Below the pieces are notes generated by a model. The model was given only the letters and a program-made list of their open reading frames with translations, was not told the origin of the DNA and ran no database searches. A stretch of DNA of 64,000 nt, taken from contig JASISA010000027.1 in NCBI GenBank assembly GCA_031771865.1, forward strand, positions 3,286,001-3,350,000, written 5' to 3'. Position numbers and translations under genes: made by a program. Positions 50,187 through 59,730 of this stretch are shown here, piece by piece; position 1 is the stretch's first letter, and each line of letters starts with the position of its first letter. Source of the DNA: Nothophaeocryptopus gaeumannii. Its lineage: Eukaryota; Ascomycota; Dothideomycetes; Mycosphaerellales; Mycosphaerellaceae.

Positions 50187-51256
50187 CGAGGTGATTGCGG
50201 AAGTCGAAATATGAGCAGTATGACGGCGATGGCGAAGAAGCATTGAAATGCGATTGGAAAACGCCCGACAAAGTCATGAGGTTCCTGAGTAGACGTCAAT
50301 ATGTGACAACTTCAATAGAGTATTGCTTCCGAGAGCATCTCTTACATAGATACAGCCGTAATCAATCCACTGTCAAAAACGGTCAGCCTCCATCTTCGCT
50401 GCAGCTTCGAAGACCTTACGAATGCGATCAATGTGCCGATAGCCACATTCCCTGCCTCAATTCAGATAAGCTTGCCGCGATTGTGCGATTTCGAGCATTC
50501 AGCCTGGTAGGTTGGGACAGTACTGGTACTTATGCCGTTACCGACCTGACGAACATATAATCAACTGATGATCAGCTAAAGCGAAATCTATCATGAGACT
50601 TACTCCAGTAATGCATCTTCCAACGATAAATTGGGCAGTTGCGCCACTCCCGAGGGGGACCTTTGACGACAAAGTCATGAGTAGGAGTTCGTAGCCATAG
50701 CCTCCCAACAACTTCGGGCCACATACCGCAGCTATTTGAATGACGACCCCAACGATCATCGTTGAAGCTCCGAGAGAAATGTACTTCCGACGGCCAAGGT
50801 AATCGCCGAACGTGAGGATAAAACAAGCATCAAGGAAGCAGCCGACTGCGTAGATCGCAGTAACGAAGCCTTCATACTAAGAAAGATGTAAGCCATGTCC
50901 CGAAAGAGGGTTCCAAGATTTCTTACTGTACTGTTGCCTTCAACATCCAGGAAGTCATGAACGAACGACGGGGTAGATACGATTCCAGACATCACTCCTT
51001 GGTCCCGTACCGAAAGCCAGCAAGTCAGCAGCGGCTTCAATGAGCGACTTGAGCGTTCAGACCTTTTGGCTTGACATACATAGCCAAACAAGAGAAAATC
51101 CGTCGTTACCTGAAGTTATAAGAGCCGCAATGCTTGTGTCCGCATTTGATCGATGGACAGACGTGTACTTGTCACAGCTGTAATGAGCATTCCAAGCTTC
51201 CGACCAGACGTACCCCAGTACGTTGGAACGCCTGTCTGATCCGTGGAGATAGCCAT

Positions 51257-52260
51257 ACTGTCGACGGTAGACCGATTGTTGACAAGGAGGCAAAGCTGCG
51301 CAGACTCGCAGTGGCACGGACGATGGCATGGCACTTATACGTTATTATATGCGCCTTTTGCTGGAGGACCAGCATGACGAGATGAGCCCCAGCGGCCTTC
51401 AGCAGAGTCGACCGCGCAGGCAAGCCGGTGAGAGACCAGTGACCTCGATCCGCTCTGGCTGTTATTGAAGTGTTCTTGGAGTCTTGGGCGTGGAGTATAC
51501 GGCAAGCCATGCGTTGAGACGGATACCTCAGAGCGACGTTGTTCCGAGAGCGTCTTCTCGTTGCCCGGAAATGTGTGGAGCCTGGAGTGCAGACGTGGAG
51601 TGCGGACCTGGTCACTTTGTGATAAGTGAGTGGATCTCACGAGACTTGGCGCTAGGATATCCTCCCTTGTCGTCGGCCACCGGTTCCGTTTGCTTCTGCT
51701 GGCCAAGACCTCCCGAGAGAGGTTCTTCCAAGAAAGCCCGAGTCTCTTGACGTCTTCTCTTGCCGATCCTACCCATTCAGCTCGATTATCGTCAGCGGCG
51801 CAGCTTCGGACGCTCGCTTTGCCATCACGTCTGTACGCACTGTGTCTTGCTGTGTTGAATATATCGATTCGAAGTGCAATTTGCGCAGACTAAAAGCTAC
51901 ACGTGAAAGGACAAAGGGTCGTACCGCATGCCTTAGCGTCCACTTTCAAAACCCGCCGTCTGCCACAGAAACAGACAGCACTTGCGCCGATGCTGAAAGA
52001 CGTAACCGACTCCGCCTGGAGAACCTTCCGCCGCCGTCGCAACCACGTGCTCAACGCTCGAGATTCCCTTTCCGGCTTCAACCTCACACGACCTGAAAGG
52101 CCTTGCTCCTTGGTATCGAAAAGGGTCTGCGGAGCTTCGCGACGCTCGTCCCGTCCGAATATGCAATTTGCTAACACCCTGAGATCGCTGGCCCCACATA
52201 TGCTATACATTTTCCATAAGATTCTTTCGCAGCATATTCATCAACAATGCTGGCTTACTG
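51257..52260. other. Intergenic, transporter 5' region
   Basis: 1 kb between the transporter start and the stop of the C2H2 gene. Some long frames on the plus strand (e.g. 51903-52388) are open by chance and show no motif. I see nothing else. Confidence 0.5.
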
Positions 52261-53532
52261 CTAGGCGTGCACCCCTAGTTCCAACTTGCCAAACATGCCT
52301 TCATCCATGTCATCATTTCGCCCGCGGGCTTCGTCATCAGAGCCTTCATCATCGTCCATATCCACATCAGGTTGGCTGCGATAATTGAGGTGTGCCTGAT
52401 TCTGATATTTGGCCGGAAGCGGAGGAACAGGTGGAACGTCCATAGGCATCGCAGTTGGGCCAGATTTGGGTGTACCATAGCTACAGCTCAACAGCCCAAC
52501 CGCTGCCGCCAAATCTTGTGGATCCTCGTCGCCGCGGTAGCTTTCCGCAATGGAAGTGTTCGCGGTCATTGGGCGAGAATTGCTCGATGCGCTCCATTGC
52601 CGGTGGTGGCTGAAACCATGCTCGCCCGCCGGCATGCTGTCCGAGAAGACAGATTGGTAGGAACGCGAATAGATGCTGCTACTGTTGTTGCTGAAGCGCT
52701 TGCTATCTCGGTACGCGTGATCACCCTGCGGCGGAGGTGTCGTTTCGTTGGAGCTCAGCTCTTCCTCGCGCGTGTCCGAGGAGCCGGAGGCGGCCGGCGA
52801 AGACGAGTTATCGCTTTCGTTGCAGTCCTTGCCCTCTTGATTCATGGCGACTAAGACAGAGGCGGCTTCGAGGAGCTGGACTTGTTGGTGCTTCGAAATG
52901 AGCAGCTTGGACGTGTACTGCCATTGCGGGGTGTGCTCCCAGCTGCAAAGCCGTTTGGGTCAGCGGCAGGTCGCCAGGTGTTTTCTTGCAAGCATGCACA
53001 CAACTCACAGATGTTTGTTCAGACAGCTACCATGCTTGTATGCCTTGCCACAATGCTCGCATTTCAACTCTCCCTTTTCTTTCAGACGAGTCCCTTCTGA
53101 GGACCTACGCATCTTTTGTTTCGATCTTTCGGCGGTCTGGAAAGATGAAAGGGAAGGCCCATCAACGACGGCCGAGTCTTCTGGAACGGAGGCGTGATGC
53201 GGAAGGCTGCTGGGATAGCCATCGTTAAGCGAAGCAAGGGCGCTCCTGGACGTCGAGCTGCGTCGATTGACGATAGAAGCTTCAGCCACGGCACTATCTA
53301 TGACAGCGCCGTTGATGGTTGGCTTCGAGAAGGTGGAGCTCTTGCGACGGTTGATACGGAAGTTGCGCGCAGAGGGCAGGCTCGAGGCATTGGACCCGAC
53401 GGAGAGGCGGTGTTTGATCTCCTTCGCGCCGACTTGTCAACACGACGAGTTCAAGACGGGAGGAGGCGGAGGGAGAGGCGGAGAAGGACTGACCGTATGC
53501 GGCTGCGAGTGAGAATGGGAGTGGGAAACCAT
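52261..53532 (-). CDS. C2H2 zinc-finger protein, uncharacterised fungal family
   Basis: A three-exon model (53490-53532, 53009-53432, 52261-52942) gives 382 residues. A single C2H2 finger is built across the second intron (52943-53008, GTGAGT...GCAG): KCEHCGKAYKHGSCLNKHL joins WEHTPQW, providing Cys, Cys, His, His. A distinctive helix follows (SKLLISKHQQVQLLEAASVLVAMNQE), probably the family signature. The rest is Ser-rich and acidic (DVDMDDDEGSDDEARG). The first intron is weak: a GTCCTT donor at 53489 is needed to keep frame with an AAG acceptor at 53433, so the N-terminus (MVSHSHSHSQPHT) is uncertain. It is probably a nuclear regulator, but no target or named orthologue is recognised. Confidence 0.78.
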
Positions 53533-55029
53533 GACGACTTGTTTGGTCGCAATGATGCGTCTTGCGTGCTGGGTGAGCAAGAATCGGAGAGCGAGCGCGA
53601 GTGTCTCGACTGGCTCTGGCTCTTTGTCTCAACGATCAGTCTCGCCAGCGCTGCGCTCCAATGCGACGCGATGTCCGCCCGACTCGCCGGGTGCAGGACA
53701 GGATAGGACAGGACAGGACAGGACAATGATAAAGCACGGGAGGGTCCGGTATAGGGTACGGTGCAGTAGCGCAGCCTCGTCCTCGGCCAGGGACGTCGAG
53801 GCGTGCGGGCTCGCGATGGATGGGCGGTGATGGCGAGTCGATGGCCCAGGAGGTGGCGGTAGTAGTGTCTGTTCCCGTTGCTGTTTCTGCGGATGTGAAA
53901 GGTCAAGGTCAAGGGCAAGGTCAAGATCAAGATCAGGATCAAGGTGGAGGTGAAAGTGGAAGTGGAATAGTGGAGGAATACCTGTAGGACTAAGGTAGTG
54001 TGAGCGGGCTTTCAGAGGTGGAGATGTGAGACCCCGCAGATGGAGAGGGCAGGACACACGCCTCGAAGGACAGGGCATGGGCGCAGCTGGGATCAGTGCG
54101 ATCAGTGCGATCAGCAGCGGCTCGGTCGGTCCAGAAGTAGAAGTAGGCAGTCAGTAGTCAGTCGTCAGTAGTCATCAGTAGTATTCGAGCACGGGGAGCG
54201 GGTAGCAGGTATGGTATGCAGTACTAGCAATGTTGTTCAGCACCAGCACGCTCATTCTTCTTCCATTAAACAACAACGACCTTCGTCCATGATTATTAAC
54301 GCGTACATGCACCCTTTTTAGATCAGGGCAAGCAGGAAGCAGGAACACAGAACGGACAAACAGACAGACAGGAACCCTTCGGCGCCTCCATGTCAGGCTC
54401 AACTGAATCTGGCTCAGCGGCTAACGATAAGACCTGCAACTAGCTGCTCGCGCGCGCGCCACTGCTGAGGTGTCTGGTCAGCTTGGAACCACAGAACCAA
54501 TGTTTCCCTCACATGCAGCCTATCGCTTTGCCGTCCGACTTCCACACCGAGACCGTGCACGTGGGTCTGTCAGTAGTCTGTCAGCGCGCACACGCCTCTT
54601 TGAATGCGGGCCATGGAGCCGGATCGGCTGACGCTCCCAACGATGAGGCAGTGATTGACGGTTCCCAATACTCCTCGTCAGTATTGCTACATGCCCTCTA
54701 ACTTGGCATTTCTCGCAGAATAGTTTGTGACGATGAACCTGCGCTGCACGTACGCGATAAGAGCGTATTCGCACCATGGCAGTGGAAGAGTTTCCAAAAA
54801 AGACCTAATTCCTACCGACAATAATTGAGCAATATCACCTACGCGCGTGCAGACCATTACCCCTGTGCCGCTGAAATGTCTTTCCCTTCAAGTCGTCCTC
54901 CCTCACCCAACATGCGGAGTGCTTGGTACAACGCGGAGAAGACGCATATGTTGCGCAAGTTGCTATTGTTCGTGCGGTCTCACAACTTCTGGCCGCATCA
55001 AAGTAGTTTGAATATTCTACCTCACGAGG
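53533..55029. other. Long gap with simple repeats
   Basis: 1.5 kb without a supportable gene, upstream of the C2H2 gene. Repeats: GGACA pentamers (53696-53724), CAAGGT/CAAGAT hexamers (about 53900-53945), GATCAGTGC units (about 54090-54112) and GTCAGTA units (54150-54180). These resemble the repeat-rich leader of the ERT1-like gene. Confidence 0.55.
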
Positions 55030-56072
55030 TCACACGGCGGAGGCCGTTCCGCGCTGAGCGAGTGTAGTGAGGGGTGGCTCAATCAAAGGCCATATCTGAA
55101 AGTAAAGCTCGGTATATATTCGCTCGATGAAGTCGTAAACCTTCCTGTTAAAGGAGCAGGAAGAGTCAGCAAGCCCTCACATGCCGGCAGATCTCGCTTC
55201 CAAAGCGGGAACGGCTTACCATATGACATGAAGCACCACTTTGATGCTTTCCCGCTCACTGTGGTAATAGCATCGAGAAATCTGCTCTTCGAGCCTGGTC
55301 ACGGTCCAACCCCAACACCACTGGACAGTGTTGATAACAGGGCCCATGTTCCAAGAGGCAGCCGTGTTGGATTTGGGGAAAGAGACCTGTGGAACTGTGC
55401 CTCCCGGGCACTGAGCCACCCTACACAGCACGTCCCAGTTCATGTCGCCGTCGTCGATGTTGAGCTCCAAGTAGCGATCCTGCTTGTCTTTGAAGTAGTC
55501 GCGGACATTTTGCGTGTGGTTCCTGTATGATTCCAGTATCACCTGCTCGTTGCCCGGGAAGGTATCCGCGCCGTAGAAGTACTTGTATGGTTCCCATCGA
55601 CCTCGGCCTACGTGGGTGGACATGCTCTTCAGCCATGTCTCTTCGTCCTTCCTCAGACTGAGTATAAACTTGGCGTCTGGGTGCCGCTCTGCCATCTCTC
55701 GATAGACCATGGGCCATGGCAGATCTTCAAAGGCCGAGTATTGCTCCGTGAGCTTGTACAGCGCGGACAGGTCGCCATTGGCCCATGTGTATGTCATGTG
55801 TCTGCTCCTAATGTCTCTCCATCCCAACCGGCGGTATCCGAGTCGCTCGAGCGCGTCGCCTATTGAGGTAGTGCCAGTCTTCGAAAACCCTGTTCTCCGA
55901 AGAGAGTTCGTTCAGTTTGGATCGACATACAACGTTACGCTGGATGCATACCTAAGACAAAGACCTTGGGTTGCAAGGTCGTGCTCGGACGCGTGAGCTG
56001 ATACGCAAGAGTCGCGAGGATCGAGACGAGAACGGGCAGAATCGTCCAGGTGAAGCGCGTCTTCGGAGTCAT
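55030..56072 (-). CDS. Membrane-anchored sulfotransferase-like protein
   Basis: P-loop protein of the fungal sulfotransferase-like family, expected to use PAPS; the acceptor is unknown. Exons 55952-56072, 55220-55889 and 55030-55144 give 301 residues. The N-terminus MTPKTRFTWTILPVLVSILATLAYQ is a signal anchor (one transmembrane helix, lumenal catalytic part). Intron 1 (55890-55951) interrupts the 5'-phosphosulfate loop, which reads FVLG|FSKTGTTSIGDALERLGYR after splicing. Further marks are WPMVYREMAERHPDAKFILSLRK and the CCW-type QWCWGW segment. A stop follows directly at VLHVIW if unspliced. A 75-nt intron (55145-55219, branch TGCTGAC) with a good acceptor instead extends the protein by 38 residues ending in RGTASAV, which I prefer. 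Confidence 0.82.
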
Positions 56073-57148
56073 TGTATAGACTGCACAGGTACGTGTGGGA
56101 TGGACCGAGCAGTCGGATGACGGAGTTGATAGAGGGAAGTTATTAGAGACAGATGCGACACGAACCTACATTTTTATTGCGACGCGAAGCACATGCAGTT
56201 GGCAAGTGATGATGGTGGTGCCCTGTTCGTCCCCAATCTTTCATGCCAAGTCCCGAAGAAGATCCTCTTGCGCGTTCGCGCTCATCGGCTCTGCAGTCTG
56301 CGCTCTGCTTGAGAGTCGGATGCCGCTGCAGGCGCCTTCTCCCTCACCCTTCGCTTCACTTCGTACTCTGCGGGACCTGACGTTTGTCGTTGCAATTCCT
56401 CTCTTTTCCGGCTCAACCCTCCCCTCCCTTGTACGCTGTACGCTCGGCCATGCTCATGTGCCAGCTTCGGGGTCGTTTGTCATATTGGAGTCGTCATGTG
56501 CTGGCGTGGCATCGCGTCGCGGAGATGGCACCGGTGCCACGCCCACGGCCAAGGACAAGGACAAGGACAAGGACAAGGACAAGGACAGGAGCACCATACC
56601 GACGACACACTGCCGCCACGAGCCATAGCAGAGCTGCAGATTGGAGACTGGAGCTGCGGTTCGGCCCTCCGAGGTGGGGGAGAGCGGGTGAGTTTGTCGG
56701 CAGCGACGGCAACGTTGCTGCCCATATCGCTCTCGTAGGAGGGAGCATCTACATGTACGCAAGTCAGTAGTCGAGAGGACGTATGAAAGGTTCAAGACTG
56801 CTTGAGGTGAACAGTCTTAGAGAGGGTCTCAGGTTTCCCTACATGTATATGGGGCGGTCTGGGCACAGTATCCCTCGTCGTACAGAGAGCCAATCGCCGT
56901 GCTCGGCACCTGCGAAGCCATGAACGAAAGTGCGAGCAAGGCGTTTGGTGCCGAGCCTTCTTCGACAAGCCGTAGTGACCTGCATTCCACTAGATTACAT
57001 GTGCTCTCCTCGCATCATCGTTGCACGAAGTAGTGGCAGATACTTCCTTCAGTAGCGTCGTCTGACTTCTACCACCCTCTACCAGCATGCAACGCCGCGA
57101 ATGCCAAGTCCACTGTACAGTGCCGTAGCCAGTGCTCGATCAAGCACA
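56073..57148. other. Intergenic with GGACAA repeat
   Basis: 1.1 kb between the sulfotransferase-like start and the DnaJ stop, both minus. Contains about seven AAGGAC hexamers (56549-56587). Open frames across the repeat encode Asp/Lys, Pro or Leu/Ser runs only and are not credible genes. Confidence 0.55.
56549..56587. repeat. AAGGAC hexamer tandem repeat
   Basis: Six to seven copies of a hexamer in tandem, intergenic. Similar hexamer expansions with other units occur upstream of several regulators in this window. Confidence 0.85.
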
Positions 57149-59156
57149 TTAGAAGGGAGAGAAGCCAGCGCCGCCATATCTTTGTTGGCCTCCTCCAAAA
57201 GGAGATCCTCCTGAGAACCGGAAGCCACCACCACCTCCTCCACCGCCCATTCCACCAAAAGCATTAAAAAGCACTTCCGGGTCGATCTGAACACCACCAC
57301 CCATGCCACCCATGCCACCCATTCCTCCCATTCCGCCGTCGTCCATCAGGTCAACTCCACTGTCGTACCGCTGGCGCTTTTGAGGGTCAATGAGAGTCTC
57401 GTGGGCTTCCTGGATCTCTTTGAAACGGTTTTCCGCGTTAGGGTCGTCTGGGTTCTTGTCGGGATGGTGCACCACTGCAAGCTTGCGGTAGGCCTTCTTG
57501 ATCTCGTTGTCGGTGGCCTCCTTCTCCACGCCAAGGATCTTGTAGTAGTCTTTGCGCTTGCTCTTCTTCAGCTCCAGTTCTGCGTTCCGCACGTCCTTTG
57601 CAATTGTTGGATCTTCCGGGTTGGCTTCTGCAATATTCTTGTATGCTCTCACTGCTTCCTCCCAATCGCCACTCTCGCCTAACGCTTTTGCCCGTGTCTT
57701 CTGCGCCTTAATGTAGCTGGGGTCGAGCTGAAGTGCCCGATCACAATCTGCGATCGCTTGCTGCCATTGCTTCAACTTTGTGTAGCACAGGGCTCTGTTG
57801 TTGAGTAATTTCGAATTTGTCCCTTTATTGGACGGATCGATCTCCAGCGCAGACGTGTACACGTCGACAGCTTGCGGGTATCTTCCATACTTGAAGTGCT
57901 CATTGCCTTCTGTCTTTGTCTTATCAAGCTTTTGCACCATCCGCAGATACTTCACCGCGTCCTTGAAATCTGGGTCACACGACAGAGCTTGACGGAAATG
58001 TTGGATGGCCTTCTCGTTCTCGCCTTGCGCGTATAGTGCCCTGCCCCGCAAGACCAGTGCTTCTGGATCTGCACTGTTCTGTCGCAAGAGTGACATGGCC
58101 ACATTCTGAGCATCGCCCAGACTGTTCACGGTGCCCATTTTCAGGTAAGCTTCACCACGCATCAGTCTCCATTTTCGAGGCGGTTGCACAGATGAGCCAA
58201 GGCCCTTCTCAGCCTGGTCAAGAGCAAAGAGAGCCATGGAGCCGCTGGAGCTGTTCTTGATACTGTCTTGTGCCTCGTCCAGATGCCTTTTCATGGCGAG
58301 CGCCAGTGCTTTGTCTTTTGCAGATGCCGGAGGTTGTATACGCTCGTACACATGCAAAGCCTCCTGCGGTCGTCCAAGCGCAGTGTGGACTTTAGCCAGT
58401 CGATGCAATATCTTGGCATTATCTGGCTCAAGTTCGTCTGCCCGTTTGCAATCCTCTAGAGCCTCCACCCATCGGTTGGCTGCCATGTACGCTGCTGCAC
58501 GGTTGGACAGGTAGGTGGAGGTTTCGTTGGCCTCGATGGCTGTACAGAGAACGTCAGCAAATGACACAGGTGGTAGCAGGACTGAACTCGAATGACCCAC
58601 CCTTGGAGTACTCCTCGATTGCTGCTACGTATTTCCCTGCCTTGTAATACTTGTTGCCGGCAGCCTTGCATGCCTCTGCGTCTTCTGGTCTCTTCTCAGG
58701 CGGGGGCGTCCGATGTGGTGGTGGTGTGGGCCGCTGGTCGTCGCCATCATTGTGAGCATCGCCATGGGTACCATTGGTAGAAGGAAAGGCCCCGGGAGTC
58801 TCTGGCGGAGCTGGAGTTGTTTCCATGGGCTCATTCACGGGGACGCCGCCCTCGCGTGACTCCACCGGACTGCTCATCCTCACGGCCAAGCGACGCAGGT
58901 CTTCGGGAGGCAAGTTCAACGGGTGCGATGCGTCAGATTCACGCCGCGACGAGGCAGTGCGCGAGAATGACTTCCTGGGACCGGACTCCTTCTCGCGCTC
59001 TTTGACGAAATAGCCCTTGGACTTTCTCTTCTCTTTCTCAACAAGCGGAGTGGGTGAGGGCCGAGCGCTGGTGCTCGGAGCGGGGCCCTCGGAGTTGCTG
59101 TTAACGGCCGGGGCGGGCTGATCGGGGGATTTCTTTCTCGAAAAGAAAGAGGGCAT
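57149..59156 (-). CDS. TPR-DnaJ co-chaperone (DNAJC7/TPR2-like)
   Basis: Cytosolic J-protein linking Hsp70 and Hsp90 through TPR motifs. Exons 58601-59156 and 57149-58539 encode 648 residues. The first about 150 residues are disordered and basic/Pro-rich (MPSFFSRKKSPDQP). TPR repeats begin at AEACKAAGNKYYKAGKYVAAIEEYSK, joined over the 61-nt intron (58540-58600) to AIEANETSTYLSNRAAAYMA, and continue with LHRLAKVHTALGRPQEAL, EALVLRGRALYAQGENEKAI and KLLNNRALCYTKLKQWQQAI. The J domain near residue 530 reads KDYYKILGVEKEATDNEIKKAY with the essential HPD in HHPDKNP. The C-terminus is Gly/Met/Phe-rich (GGMGGMGG repeats), class-B-like. Domain order TPR then J fits DNAJC7 rather than classical Ydj1. 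Confidence 0.93.
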
Positions 59157-59730
59157 GGAGAATGTCGGTGGAGGGGAGGGGAGGTCCTGAGGTCTCGCTC
59201 GCGGCTCAGGCTGTCAGGCTGTCAGGCTATCAGGCTCATCGGCTCACCACGCACGGTCTCGTGCAGAAGAAAAGTTGGGCAATCGAAGCAGAGACGGCGC
59301 AAGGGTCCACGACCACAAGAGGTAGGAGGTAAGGTGCCGTCGGGCGTGAGCCTCTTCCCACCAGCAGCCAGTCGTTGTCCAACGAACCAAAATCACCACC
59401 GAGCGTTCGCCGTCCCGAACCACACTTCTTGCGGGCCGCCATCGAACTTTCCGGAATCTCGGGAGGACGGATTGCACGTGCGGCGCACGGACATCGCTTC
59501 TCTGCTCGGCGGTTCGCGTGGGATATGATGCGACGGCTCTTGCACGTGAGGGCTATAATGTACATATTCTACACTGTACAGCGCCATAAGCCATGAGCGG
59601 TGATTCTACTATACAAACATGTAGCTTTTCTCCGTTGTTCCCGACCAGCCGGTGCTTGCGCCCATGCTCCCTATCATATAACATGCTCTGAGGCCGTTCA
59701 ACAGACCGACACGCTATTACACAATACCGC
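59157..59730. other. Intergenic, DnaJ promoter
   Basis: 570 bases between two minus-strand genes. A CAGGCT-type repeat (CTGTCAGG/CTATCAGG) lies at 59208-59232. No gene is seen. Confidence 0.5.

Larger units (their letters stand above)
48705..51256 (-). pseudogene. MFS sugar transporter, about 15 introns, probably inactivated
   Basis: Homologue of fungal hexose/quinate-type MFS transporters: MLITAVTTDFLLFGYDQG, YLGRRKYISLGAS, PQSPRWLLS, GVTHNTALLLGGINMIVY, WLPVPWLNPAEINPLKTRAKANA and PETAQRGLEGID. Exons as read: 51176-51256, 51080-51109, 50927-51004, 50727-50876, 50604-50660, 50420-50545, 50346-50369, 50187-50284, 50105-50116, 49772-50032, 49440-49709, 49290-49367, 49220-49237, 49121-49154, 49005-49067, 48705-48940. 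Lesions: intron 2 (51005-51079) ends in GG, not AG. A TGA at 50462-50464 interrupts KLI-IEAGNVA. A TAA at 49783-49785 interrupts AVVY-FPT. The phase does not match across the intron at 49710-49771. Introns at 50117-50186 and 49368-49439 are introner-like. Such intron density is unusual for this family in fungi. Confidence 0.72.

Noticed and set aside
51903..52388. 161-codon open frame on the plus strand
   Set aside because: No family signature; it runs into the 3' end of the C2H2 gene on the other strand and its translation is Arg/Ser biased.
56454..56795. Frames encoding Leu-Ser, Pro-Cys or Val-Leu runs over 56549-56587
   Set aside because: All are translations of one AAGGAC hexamer repeat in different frames, not genes.
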